Shown: positions 36,154 to 44,844, numbered from the stretch's first letter. The stretch: 64,000 nt of DNA from Bradyrhizobium sp. Ghvi (GCF_900115265.1 NZ_FOVU01000001.1:593001-657000), one strand, 5' to 3'. Translations and numbers: made by a program. The notes: generated by a model not told the origin, from the letters alone.

Positions 36154-38820
36154 CTACGACATCGCCTCTTTGACCAGCTCGTCGGCGGCTTCGGCCAACA
36201 GCTCGTCTGCAGCTTCGCCATAAACTGACTCGCGGCCGATTTCCAGCATCACGGGGACCGCGAGCGGGGAGACGTGGTCGAGTTCCCGATGGGTGATGCG
36301 GCCCTGGATGCGCATCAGCATGTCGCTGAGGCGGCGCAGGTCGAGCAGGCCGGTGGCGGCATCGGCGCGCGCGGCACGCAGCAGGACGTGGTCGGCCTGG
36401 TGCTTGCGCAGCACGTCGTAGACGAGGTCGGTCGAGAACAGCACCTGGCGGCGGCTCTTCTCTTCGCCGGTGTGGCGGCGCGCGATCAGGCCGGAGATGA
36501 TCGCGCAATTGCGGAAGGTGCGCTTCATCAACGCGGATTCGGCGAGCCAGGCCTCGAGGTCGTCGCCGAGCATGTCAGGGTCGAACAATGCGTTGAGGTC
36601 GATCCTGCCTTCGCGGATCATGAAGGAGAGATCGCCGAGCGCCCAGATCGCCACCGCATATTCGTTGGCGACGAAGCCGAGCGGTCGGGCGCGGGCGCGC
36701 TCCAGCCGGCGCGTCAACAGCATGCCGAGAGTCTGGTGCGCAAGGCGGCCTTCGAACGGATAGCAGACGATGTAATGCTTGTTGGCGCGCGGAAAACTCT
36801 CGACCAGCAGCTCGCGCACCGCCGGCACGCGCGAAGCTTCCCTTTGCAGCGACAGCCAGTCGCGCACCTGCTCCGGCAAGCCACGCCACGCGCTGGAATC
36901 ATCGAGCAGACGCCGCACGCGCTCGGCGAGATAGGTCGAGAGCGGAAATTTGCCGCCCATATAGGACGGCACTTTCGGATCCTTGTCATGCGCGCGCGAG
37001 ACGTAGACCTGGTCCTCGACCAGGGTCTCATAGCGTACCACCTCGCCCGAGAACACGAAGGTGTCGCCGGGCGAGAGGCCCTCGATGAAGGCCTCCTCGA
37101 TCTCGCCGAGCAGGCGGCCGCCGCGCGCGATCACGCCGGTGGAGCCGTGACCTGCGCCGCGCGAACGCACCAGCCGCACCTTCAGCATGTCGTCCTCGAC
37201 GATGGTGCCGACATTCATCCGGTAGCTCTGCCGCACTTTCGGGTTGGCGACGCGCCAGCGGCCCTCCTTGTCCTGCTTGATGCGGGCGAAGCGCTCATAG
37301 GTTTTCAGCGCGTAGCCGCCGGAGGCGACGAAATCGACGACATCATCGAAATCCTGCCGCGTGAGATTGGCGTAGGGCGCGGCAGTGCGGACCTCGGCAT
37401 AGAGCTCATCCGAGAAGAACGGCTCGCCGCAGGCACAGCCGAGCACGTGCTGCGCCAGCACGTCCAGCGCGCCTAGGCGCAGCGGCGGCGTGTCCTGCGC
37501 ATTCTCGGCGATGGCGTCGATGGCGACGCGGCACTCCAGCACTTCGAAACGGTTGGCCGGCACCAGCACGGCGCGCGAGGCTTCGTCGAGGCGGTGGTTG
37601 GCGCGGCCGATGCGCTGCATCAGGCGCGAGGAGCCCTTCGGCGCGCCGATATTGACGACGAGATCGACATCGCCCCAGTCGACGCCGAGATCGAGCGAGG
37701 AGGTGCAGACCACGCCGCGCAATCGCCCTGCCGACATCGCGTCCTCGACCTTGCGGCGCTGGGCGACGTCGAGCGAGCCGTGATGCAGCGCGATGGCGAG
37801 CCCGTCGTCGTTCATGCTCCAGAGATTCTGGAACAGCATCTCGGCCTGGCTGCGGGTATTGACGAACACCAGCGTGGTTTTGTTCGCCTTGATCAGCTCG
37901 TAGATTTCGGGGAGCGCATGCCGCGCGCTGTGGCCGGCCCAGGGCAGCCGCTCGCGGGTGTCGAGCATCTGAACCAGCGGCGGCGCGGCGCCGCCGGCGA
38001 CGACGATGTCGGCCGCCCTCTTTTTGCCCTCGGGCTGCGGCACCAGGAAGCGTGCGAGCTGCTCCGGCTCGGCGACGGTTGCCGACAGGCCGATCGCGCG
38101 CATCTGCGGTGCCAATCGCCACAGCCGCGCGAGGCCCAGCGAGAGCAGATCGCCCCGCTTGGACGTCACCAGCGCGTGCAGCTCGTCGAGCACGATGCGC
38201 TTGAGTGACGAAAATAGAAACGGGGCGTCGTCGGAGGAGAGCAGCAGCGCGAGTTGCTCCGGCGTCGTCAGCAGGATATCAGGCGGATAACGCCGCTGGC
38301 GCTGGCGTCGCGACACCGGCGTGTCGCCGGTGCGGGTCTCGACCTTGATCGGCAGGCCCATCTCGGCGATGGGACGCTCGAGATTACGCGCGATATCGAC
38401 GGCAAGCGCTTTCAGCGGCGAGATGTAGAGTGTGTGCAGGCCGCCGCCGCGCTGAACGCTGCGGCCGGTAGAGACGAGCTTGTTGTCACCTCCCCCCTGG
38501 TGCGGGAGGTCGGCAGCCGCAGGCTGCCGCGAGGGGGGTAGCCCCACGAGCGGTGCTTGTGGCCCTCCCCCTCCCCGCCCCTCCCCCACAAGGGGGGAGG
38601 GAGAAGAAGACAACTCCACCAGCGTCGGCAAGAATCCCGCCAGCGTCTTGCCGGCGCCGGTCGGCGCGATCAGCAGCGCGGAGCAGTCTTCGCGCGCCTT
38701 TTCCAGCAGTGCGAGCTGATGCGCGCGCGGCGACCAGCCGCGGCCTGCGAACCATTTTTGGAAACGGTCGGGCAGTAGCGTGGCCGGCTCGGCCGGGATT
38801 TTGAGGATGCGGGGCGGCAC
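36154..38820 (-). CDS. Ligase-associated DNA damage response DExH helicase (Lhr-like), with repeat-encoded insert
   Basis: A protein of about 888 residues from a GTG at 38820. It is a superfamily 2 Lhr-type helicase: motif I APTGAGKT (Lys58), motif Ia YISPLKALAVD, motif II VLDELHAL, motif III GLSATVAEPE, and in RecA domain 2 LVFVNTRSQAEM, CTSSLDLGVDWGDVD and MQRIGRANHRLDE; a long C-terminal core follows. Residues 70-113, between motifs I and Ia, are low-complexity (PLVGEGRGGGG, ADLPHQGGGDN) and come from a palindromic repeat at 38482-38614. The frame extends to 39027 only through another repeat, so that N-terminus is rejected. No good ribosome binding site precedes the GTG. pdeM follows. Confidence 0.9.
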   Translation of the reverse strand: MPPRILKIPAEPATLLPDRFQKWFAGRGWSPRAHQLALLEKAREDCSALLIAPTGAGKTLAGFLPTLVELSSSPSPLVGEGRGGGGPQAPLVGLPPSRQPAAADLPHQGGGDNKLVSTGRSVQRGGGLHTLYISPLKALAVDIARNLERPIAEMGLPIKVETRTGDTPVSRRQRQRRYPPDILLTTPEQLALLLSSDDAPFLFSSLKRIVLDELHALVTSKRGDLLSLGLARLWRLAPQMRAIGLSATVAEPEQLARFLVPQPEGKKRAADIVVAGGAAPPLVQMLDTRERLPWAGHSARHALPEIYELIKANKTTLVFVNTRSQAEMLFQNLWSMNDDGLAIALHHGSLDVAQRRKVEDAMSAGRLRGVVCTSSLDLGVDWGDVDLVVNIGAPKGSSRLMQRIGRANHRLDEASRAVLVPANRFEVLECRVAIDAIAENAQDTPPLRLGALDVLAQHVLGCACGEPFFSDELYAEVRTAAPYANLTRQDFDDVVDFVASGGYALKTYERFARIKQDKEGRWRVANPKVRQSYRMNVGTIVEDDMLKVRLVRSRGAGHGSTGVIARGGRLLGEIEEAFIEGLSPGDTFVFSGEVVRYETLVEDQVYVSRAHDKDPKVPSYMGGKFPLSTYLAERVRRLLDDSSAWRGLPEQVRDWLSLQREASRVPAVRELLVESFPRANKHYIVCYPFEGRLAHQTLGMLLTRRLERARARPLGFVANEYAVAIWALGDLSFMIREGRIDLNALFDPDMLGDDLEAWLAESALMKRTFRNCAIISGLIARRHTGEEKSRRQVLFSTDLVYDVLRKHQADHVLLRAARADAATGLLDLRRLSDMLMRIQGRITHRELDHVSPLAVPVMLEIGRESVYGEAADELLAEAADELVKEAMS
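38482..38614. repeat. Palindromic repeat inserted in frame within the helicase gene
   Basis: Outer ends GTTGTC (38482-38487) and GACAAC (38609-38614) are inverted. Inside are CTCCCCCCTGGTGCGGGAGG, the hairpin GGCAGCCGCAGGCTGCC, and CCCTCCCC facing GGGGGGAGGG. The composition resembles the intergenic repeats at 44171 and 52541. It is read through on the minus strand without stop codons, giving about 44 residues of the helicase. Confidence 0.8.
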
Positions 38821-38883
38821 GCCGTTAGAGGTAAGCCGTGGGGATGGGTTCGTCGAGGGGTGGGCGCGGGTGTCGTGGGCGGT

Positions 38884-39044
38884 CTTCCCCTCTCCCCTTG
38901 TGGGCCCCTTCTGGGAGAGGGTGGATCGCCGCGCAGCGGCGAGACGGGTGAGGGGTTTCCATCCTCGCGAACAGTTTTGCGTACGGTGAGAACCCCTCAT
39001 CCGGCGCTTCGCGCCACCTTCTCCCACAAGGGGAGAAGGAAGAA
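38884..39044. repeat. Intergenic inverted repeat, family B1 (copy 1)
   Basis: It begins TTCCCCTCTCCCCTTGTGGG and ends CCACAAGGGGAGAAGGAA, with GGCGCTTCGCGCC near the right side and GATCGCCGCGCAGCGGCGAG near the left. The copy at 60871-61040 is the same element in opposite orientation. It separates the helicase start from the ABC binding-protein stop. Confidence 0.85.
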
Positions 39045-39049
39045 ACGCC

Positions 39050-40279
39050 CTACTCCGACATCGGCTTGTCGGAGATGTCCCAATCCTTGCCGCTGAAGAT
39101 CGAGATGTAGAGCGTCTTCATCGGCGTGTAATCGTCGGGCGTGTAGTCGTAGGTGACGCCGTCGAGGAAATAGGGCGAATGGAAGCCCTTGAGGTTGGAG
39201 GCCTGCTTCAGCACGTTGGCGCGGGTGAGATCGTCGCCGCAGCGGCGCAGGATCTCGCCCATGGTGACCGCCTGGCCATAACCGGCAAAGGCGATGGTGT
39301 TGTCGGGGTCGATGGTCGGGATGTATTTCTTGCGTAGCTCCTCGAACGCCATCACGTCGGGATCCTTCTCCCATTTCGGCAGGCCGACCTCCTTGTTGTA
39401 GCGGATGGCGACAATGCCGGCGCAATTGTCCAGCCCTGCGGCGTTGAGAATGGAGCGGCCGGTCGAGCCGGCCGACAACAGCTGCAGCGGCTTCCACCCG
39501 AGTTCGGCGACTTTGCGGATCGACTGCGACGAGGCCTTGCCGGTGGAGATGTTGTAGAAGACGTCCGCGCCCGACTTCGAGAGATTGATCAATTGGGAAT
39601 CGACCGTGGGATCGGTGAGATCATAGGTCTGCTCCATGATCACCTGCGCGGTGCCGCCGGCATCGGCCAGCACCTTCTTGAAGGGACCTAAGAAGTCGCG
39701 GCCGAAATCGTCGTTCTGGTAGAGGATGCCAACCTTGGCGTTCGGCTTCACGCTGACGACGTGCCGCGCCAGGATGCGCGCCTCGGTCGGATAGAGCGGC
39801 AGACCGGCCATGGTCCATTTGAACTCTTTCGGGTTATTCCATTTCGAGGCGCCAGTGTTGAGCAGGAGCTGCGGCACGCCCTTCGAATTCAGGTATTTGT
39901 GCACTGATGTCTGCGGCGCGGTGCCGAGCGAGCCGTAGAGCGCCAGCACCTCCTCCTGTTCGACCAGGCGCCGCGTTGCCTCGACGCATTTCGGCGCGCT
40001 GTAGGCGTCGTCCATGGTGAGGAACTTGATCTTGCGTCCGTTGATGCCGCCCTTCTCGTTCAGCATCTGGAAATAGGCCTCGCCGATGCGGCCCAACACG
40101 CCGTAGAGGGAGCCGGGGCCGGAATGCGGCACGGTCTGGCCGATCTTGATCTCGGTATCGCTGGCGCCCGCATCGTACTTCTTTTCGGCGGCCCGGACGT
40201 AGGGCGCAGGCAGCACGGATGCGGCAATGGTGGCGAATGCGGCGGCGCCGATATCGCGCCGCGATGGATTCTTCGTCAT
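39050..40279 (-). CDS. Branched-chain amino-acid-type ABC transporter substrate-binding protein
   Basis: A protein of 409 residues of the LivJ-like type I periplasmic binding family. The N-terminus MTKNPSRRDIGAAAFATIAA looks like a twin-arginine signal, with cleavage near APYVRAAEKK. The mature part begins with TEIKIGQTVPHSGPGSLYG and shows MLNEKGGINGRKIKFL and LYGSLGTAPQTSVHKYL. The ATG at 40279 has GAGGGAGA upstream and is preferred over 40360. No permease or ATPase genes lie beside it, so it is an orphan binding protein within the DNA repair neighbourhood; its ligand is unknown. Confidence 0.92.
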   Translation of the reverse strand: MTKNPSRRDIGAAAFATIAASVLPAPYVRAAEKKYDAGASDTEIKIGQTVPHSGPGSLYGVLGRIGEAYFQMLNEKGGINGRKIKFLTMDDAYSAPKCVEATRRLVEQEEVLALYGSLGTAPQTSVHKYLNSKGVPQLLLNTGASKWNNPKEFKWTMAGLPLYPTEARILARHVVSVKPNAKVGILYQNDDFGRDFLGPFKKVLADAGGTAQVIMEQTYDLTDPTVDSQLINLSKSGADVFYNISTGKASSQSIRKVAELGWKPLQLLSAGSTGRSILNAAGLDNCAGIVAIRYNKEVGLPKWEKDPDVMAFEELRKKYIPTIDPDNTIAFAGYGQAVTMGEILRRCGDDLTRANVLKQASNLKGFHSPYFLDGVTYDYTPDDYTPMKTLYISIFSGKDWDISDKPMSE

Positions 40280-40394
40280 TGTTGTTTTCTCCCTCATGCG
40301 CGCATTTTGCTGGGAACGCAGCACGGCTCGCAAGTGGGAAGGCGCAGCTTTGCGACGCAACGACGCTTAAATCGCTTGGCTCTAGCGCCTAGAC

Positions 40395-41321
40395 TCAAGT
40401 TTTGTCGGCGACCACGACGAGGCCGCGCACCGGCTCGTTGTTCTCGTTGCGCGGCGAGGCCGGCTCCAATGTCAGCAGCTTCAGTCCAGCCTTCGCAATG
40501 GCGCCGCGGACATATTCCGCGGAATGGGCATAGCGCAGGCCGTCACCGAGCACGATGCCATCGCCATCATGCGTCTCCAGCGTGAAGGCAAGCACGCCGC
40601 CGGAGACGAGCACGCGTTTGGCTTCGGTGAGCACAGGCGCGAGATCGGAGAGATAGACAAACGCATCCGCGGCAACGACGAGGTTCGCGCTGGCGTCACT
40701 CTTCGTGCGCAGGCCCTCGATCATGTCGGCGATTTCGAGCTCGGCGTAGAGGCCGGTGGCGCGCGCCTCCTTGATCATGCCTGGCGACAGGTCGATGCCG
40801 ATGAAATGATCGACCTGCTTGGCGAAGGCCGCCGCCGCCAGGCCCGTGCCGCAACCGAGATCGATGGTGCGCTTGAAGAAGGCCGGCTTCTTCGCGGCGA
40901 CGCGCGCGGCGAGCACCGCCTTGAAGATCAGGCTGGGAGCGCGATAGCCGAGATCGTTGATCAGCGCGTGTTCGAAGCGCGGCGCGTATTGATCGAACAG
41001 CGCCTGCACATAAGCCTTCGGCATCTCCACCATCTCGGCGTCGCCGAGCCGCATCAGATGCAGGCCGGCGCCGTGCTGGTCGTCGGGGTCGGACTCGCGC
41101 GCTTTCCGGAACGCCGCGATGGCCTTGTCGCGTTCACCGAGCTGCTGACGGATCTCGCCCAGCGTGAACCAGGCCGAGGTGAAGTTTGGCGCGAGCTCGA
41201 TCGCCTGCTCGATCAGGTCGGCGGCCGCGGGCAGATCGCCCTTGAGCTGGAGGTCGCGCGCGAACTCGAAACGGCGGTCGGCCATGAGATCGCCGGAGGT
41301 CAGGAACAGGCGGAGCGGCAT
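40395..41321 (-). CDS. TPR-containing class I SAM-dependent methyltransferase
   Basis: A protein of about 308 residues. The N-terminal 100 residues hold two TPR-like units (ADLIEQAIELAPNFTSAWFT and KAIAAFRKARESDPDDQHG). A Rossmann methyltransferase follows with motif I TIDLGCGTGLAAAAFA, the acidic loop FIGIDLSPGMIKEA and LAFTLETHDGDGIVLG. The family includes proteins described as putative methyltransferases with contracted TPR; the substrate is unknown. The ATG at 41339 lies inside a repeat, so 41321 is preferred; 41285 (MADRRFEF) is also possible. It stands between the two halves of the DNA repair set. Confidence 0.88.
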   Translation of the reverse strand: MPLRLFLTSGDLMADRRFEFARDLQLKGDLPAAADLIEQAIELAPNFTSAWFTLGEIRQQLGERDKAIAAFRKARESDPDDQHGAGLHLMRLGDAEMVEMPKAYVQALFDQYAPRFEHALINDLGYRAPSLIFKAVLAARVAAKKPAFFKRTIDLGCGTGLAAAAFAKQVDHFIGIDLSPGMIKEARATGLYAELEIADMIEGLRTKSDASANLVVAADAFVYLSDLAPVLTEAKRVLVSGGVLAFTLETHDGDGIVLGDGLRYAHSAEYVRGAIAKAGLKLLTLEPASPRNENNEPVRGLVVVADKT

Positions 41322-41333
41322 TGGGAACCAGGT

Positions 41334-41420
41334 CGTCATTGCCGGGCTTGACCCGGCAATCCATCAAAAAAGCAACTCTTTAAGAGGATGGATGCACGGG
41401 TCAAGCCCGCGCATGACGGG
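41334..41420. repeat. Intergenic inverted repeat, family D (copy 2)
   Basis: CGTCATTGCCGGGCTTGACC at the left faces GGGTCAAGCCCGCGCATGACG at the right, with GGCAATCCATC and GGATGGATGC inside. It lies between the divergent methyltransferase and exonuclease genes, so the promoters of both must overlap or flank it. Confidence 0.85.
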
Positions 41421-41445
41421 TTAATTAGGGACGACCACTTCCTAT

Positions 41446-42489
41446 ATGACAGAAATGCGCCCGCAAGACATCCTGCTGCCAACTGCTGACGGCCTGTGCT
41501 GCAAGCCTGGCGGCTTTCACATCGACCCCATCCGCCCGGTCGCGCGGGCCGTGATCACCCACGGCCATTCCGATCATGCCCGCGCGGGCCATGGCGCGGT
41601 GCTGGCGACGCAGGAGACGCTCGACATGATGCGGCTGCGCTACGGCGAGAATTTCGCCGGATCGACCCAAGCGATCCGCTACGGCGAGGAGCTCAGGCTC
41701 GGCGATGTCAAAGTGAAATTCCACCCGGCGGGCCACGTGCTGGGCTCGGCGCAAATCGCGGTGTCCGCCAAGGACACCTGCATCGTCGCCTCCGGCGACT
41801 ACAAGGACGCGCCCGACCCGACCTGCGTCCCGTTCGAGCTGGTGCCTTGCGACGTCTTCATCACGGAAGCCACGTTCGGCCTGCCGGTGTTTCGCCATGG
41901 CGATGCGGCCGAGGAGGTGCGGAAGCTGCTCGCCTCCGTCGCATTGTTTCCGGAGCGCGCGCATCTCGTCGGCGCCTACTCGCTCGGCAAGGCGCAGCGC
42001 GTGATCGCGCTGCTGCGCCAGGCCGGCTATGACGCGCCGATCTATCTGCATGGCGCGATGGAGACGATCACGCATTACTACCAGAGCCGCGGCATCGCGC
42101 TCGGCGAACTCAGGCCGGCGATGGGCGTGAAGAAGGCGGCGCTCGCAGGCACCATCACGCTGGCCCCGCCCTCGGCAACGGCAGACCTCTGGACGCGCCG
42201 CTTCCCCGATCCCCTCACCGCGTTCGCTTCTGGATGGATGCGCGTGCGCGCCCGTGCGCGGCAGCGCGGCATCGAATTGCCGCTGGTCATCTCCGACCAC
42301 GCCGATTGGGACGGCCTCACCGCAACGATCGCCGCGACCGGCGCCGGCGAGATCTGGGTCACCCACGGCCAGGAAGATGCGCTGGTGCATTGGTGCAAGA
42401 CGCAAGGTCTGCACGCGCGGCCGCTCGATCTCGTCGGCTATGGCGAGGAGGAAGGCGAGACACCGATCCAAGCCGAGGCCGAGGCATGA
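41446..42489 (+). CDS. Ligase-associated DNA exonuclease (beta-CASP metallo-beta-lactamase fold)
   Basis: A protein of 347 residues related to mRNA 3-prime-end processing nucleases. The metal site is VITHGHSDHARAG (His39, His41, Asp43, His44), with FHPAGHVLGSAQI, IVASGDYKDAPDP, and the beta-CASP part including FITEATFGLPVF, SLGKAQRVIALL and VISDHADWDGLT. In the ligase-associated repair set it is thought to trim DNA ends before sealing. Its TGA overlaps the ligase start by four bases, so the two proteins are made together. Confidence 0.93.
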   Translation: MTEMRPQDILLPTADGLCCKPGGFHIDPIRPVARAVITHGHSDHARAGHGAVLATQETLDMMRLRYGENFAGSTQAIRYGEELRLGDVKVKFHPAGHVLGSAQIAVSAKDTCIVASGDYKDAPDPTCVPFELVPCDVFITEATFGLPVFRHGDAAEEVRKLLASVALFPERAHLVGAYSLGKAQRVIALLRQAGYDAPIYLHGAMETITHYYQSRGIALGELRPAMGVKKAALAGTITLAPPSATADLWTRRFPDPLTAFASGWMRVRARARQRGIELPLVISDHADWDGLTATIAATGAGEIWVTHGQEDALVHWCKTQGLHARPLDLVGYGEEEGETPIQAEAEA

Positions 42490-44147
42490 ACCGCTTCGCC
42501 GAATTGCTGGATCGCCTCGCCTACGAGCCGGGCCGTAACAACAAGCTGCGGCTGCTGTCAGGCTATTTCCGCGAGGTCGGCGATCCCGACCGCGGCTACG
42601 CGCTCGCGGCACTCACCGGCGCGCTCAGCTTCAAGCACGCCAAGCCCGCGCTGATCCGCGATCTCATCGCATCGCGCACGGATGAGGTGCTGTTCGGGCT
42701 GAGTTACGACTATGTCGGCGATCTCTCGGAGACGGTCGCGCTGATGTGGCCGAAGAGCGCGATGGCGGCGCACAACAACCCGCCGTCCCCGACGCTCACC
42801 GAAGTCGTCACCACGCTCCGCACGCTCGGCAAGACGGAGTTGCCAAAGCAGCTGGAACGCTGGCTCGACGAGTTGGATGAGACCGGCCGCTGGGCGCTGC
42901 TGAAGCTCGTCACCGGCGCGATGCGGATCGGTATCTCGGCGCGGCTGGCGAAGACCGCGGCAGCCGCGCTCGGCGACAAGGACCCGCATGAGATCGAGCT
43001 GATCTGGCCGGGGCTTTCGCCGCCCTATCTCGACCTGTTCGCCTGGCTGGAAGGCCGCAGCCAGAAGCCGGTCAATCGCGATCCCGCGCCGTTCCGCCCG
43101 GTGATGCTGGCGCATGCGATCGAGGACAGCGATTTCGCAAGCCTCGATCCGGCCGACTACATCGCCGAATGGAAATGGGACGGCATTCGCGTGCAGGCCG
43201 TCGCCGGCCGCGACGACGGCGGCCAGATCACCGCGCGTCTCTATTCCCGCACCGGTGAGGACATCACCGGAAGCTTCCCGGACCTCGTGCCGTCGCTGCG
43301 CCTTCCGGGCGCGATCGACGGCGAGCTGTTGATCCTGCGCGAGGGGCGCGTACAGAGCTTCAACGTTCTGCAACAGCGGCTCAACCGCAAGGTCGTCTCG
43401 CCAAAACTGATCAAGGAGTTTCCGATTCACCTGCGCGCCTATGATCTGCTCGGCGACGACGAGAACGATCTGCGCGAACTGCCGTTCGCGGAGCGGCGCG
43501 AGCATCTCGAGACGTTCATCGCAAAGCTCGACGATCCCCGCATTGATCTGTCACCTATCGTCCCCTTCGCAAGCTGGGACGCTCTCACCGCCGCGCGCGC
43601 CGATCCCGCAAGCGCCGGCGCCGGTGAGGACGCCGATGCGGTCGAAGGCGTCATGCTGAAGCGGCGCGATGCACCCTATCTGCCGGGCCGCCCGAAGGGC
43701 CAGTGGTGGAAATGGAAGCGCGATCCGCACATCATCGATGCCGTGCTGATGTATGCGCAGCGCGGCCACGGCAAGCGCTCGTCCTATTATTCGGACTACA
43801 CCTTTGGCGTCTGGTCCGAGACCGAGAACGGCGAGGAGCTGGTGCCGGTCGGCAAGGCCTATTTCGGCTTCACCGACGAGGAGCTGCTGCAGATCGACCG
43901 CTTCGTCCGCCGCAACACTACCGAGAAGTTCGGCCCCGTCCGCCACGTCGTGCACGAGGGCGACAAGGGGCTGGTGCTGGAAGTCGCCTTCGAGGGCCTG
44001 CAGCGCTCGCCGCGCCACAAATCCGGCGTCGCGATGCGTTTTCCCCGCATCAGCCGCCTCCGCTGGGACAAGCCGCCGCGGGAAGCGGATAGGCTGGAGA
44101 CGCTGGAAAGGATGCTGAAGGAAGAGGCGGCGGAGATTGAGGCGTGA
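42486..44147 (+). CDS. ATP-dependent DNA ligase of the ligase-associated damage response set
   Basis: A protein of 553 residues with an N-terminal helical DNA-binding domain (MNRFAELLDRLAYEPGRNNK), an adenylation domain with the nucleotidylated lysine in AEWKWDGIRVQAV (Lys230), GEDITGSFPDL, IDGELLIL, VEGVMLKRRDAPYLPGR and GQWWKWKRD, and a C-terminal OB domain ending in RFPRISRLRWDKPP. It joins DNA ends in a pathway in which members have been linked to cisplatin resistance. Start ATG at 42486 overlaps the exonuclease stop (ATGA). It is separate from LigA and LigD, which are not in this window. Confidence 0.93.
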   Translation: MNRFAELLDRLAYEPGRNNKLRLLSGYFREVGDPDRGYALAALTGALSFKHAKPALIRDLIASRTDEVLFGLSYDYVGDLSETVALMWPKSAMAAHNNPPSPTLTEVVTTLRTLGKTELPKQLERWLDELDETGRWALLKLVTGAMRIGISARLAKTAAAALGDKDPHEIELIWPGLSPPYLDLFAWLEGRSQKPVNRDPAPFRPVMLAHAIEDSDFASLDPADYIAEWKWDGIRVQAVAGRDDGGQITARLYSRTGEDITGSFPDLVPSLRLPGAIDGELLILREGRVQSFNVLQQRLNRKVVSPKLIKEFPIHLRAYDLLGDDENDLRELPFAERREHLETFIAKLDDPRIDLSPIVPFASWDALTAARADPASAGAGEDADAVEGVMLKRRDAPYLPGRPKGQWWKWKRDPHIIDAVLMYAQRGHGKRSSYYSDYTFGVWSETENGEELVPVGKAYFGFTDEELLQIDRFVRRNTTEKFGPVRHVVHEGDKGLVLEVAFEGLQRSPRHKSGVAMRFPRISRLRWDKPPREADRLETLERMLKEEAAEIEA

Positions 44148-44170
44148 ATTGCCGCCGCGAAGGCAGTGCG

Positions 44171-44302
44171 CTCCCTCGCCCGCTTGCGGGCCCCGCTTGC
44201 GGGAGAGGGTCGGGGAGAGGGCTGTCTCCGCATTGGGATTCCCCCAGAGGCGAGAGCCCTCACCCGGCGCTTCGCGCCGACCTCGCAAGCAGGCGAGGTT
44301 TA
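44171..44302. repeat. Intergenic inverted repeat, family B2 (copy 1)
   Basis: CTCGCCCGCTTGCGGG at the left faces CTCGCAAGCAGGCGAGG at the right, with GGGTCGGGGAGAGGG, CACCCGGCGCTTCGCGCCGA and the central CCCCAGAGGCGAGAGCC. The copy at 52541-52670 has the same order. The rest of 44148-44451 has no gene; the promoter of the following small gene must lie in its last 140 bases. Confidence 0.85.
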
Positions 44303-44451
44303 GCGGCTGCGGTCCGACCTAATTCCATCAAATCTATCTTCCGAAGCTGCCCGAATTAAAACGCGGTAACCCGATTGACGCGCCGTTACGGGTTCCCCAT
44401 GTCCCCCGCCGTGACCTATAATGGGGATCGAATCCCCGCGAGGAGTTTGAG

Positions 44452-44757
44452 ATGGCCCACGACGTCAGAGATTTGCCGGCTGGCCACAGCGATGGCCTGC
44501 ACCGCTTTCTCGGCGGCTCGCCGCTGGCGGTCGCGTTTCGCCTGGTGCTGCTCTCGATCCTGGTCGGCGTCGTGCTGGCCGCGATCGGCTTCGATCCCTG
44601 GAATATCCTCACCAGCATTCGCCTGCTGTTCCAGCGCCTGTGGGATCTCGGCTTCGATGCCGTGAACTGGCTATGGCGCTACTTCCTGCTTGGCGCGGTC
44701 ATCGTGATCCCGATCTGGTTCTTGTCGCGCCTGTTCGGCTCACCGCGCGGCCGGTAA
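44452..44757 (+). CDS. Small two-helix membrane protein (DUF6460-like)
   Basis: A protein of 101 residues. MAHDVRDLPAGHSDGLHRFL is followed by two hydrophobic helices, VAFRLVLLSILVGVVLAAIG (about 27-46) and FLLGAVIVIPIWFLSRLFG (about 78-97), with the conserved-looking GFDPWNIL between them. I recognise the outline of a small family common in Bradyrhizobium and its relatives (DUF6460); its function is unknown. GAGGAG lies nine bases before the ATG, so expression is likely. Confidence 0.8.
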   Translation: MAHDVRDLPAGHSDGLHRFLGGSPLAVAFRLVLLSILVGVVLAAIGFDPWNILTSIRLLFQRLWDLGFDAVNWLWRYFLLGAVIVIPIWFLSRLFGSPRGR

Positions 44758-44844
44758 GTCTTTTGGACGTGCGCAACCGGCGCAATCACGCCATGCCGGC
44801 TGCGATGGTGCGTTCGGCTTGGCGTTCGGATACACGCCCCTGAC

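Noticed and set aside
38482..38614. The repeat in the helicase gene as an intron or as a sign that the gene is broken.
   Set aside because: It is read through in frame with no stop, and all helicase motifs before and after it are intact, so an in-frame insert is the simpler reading.
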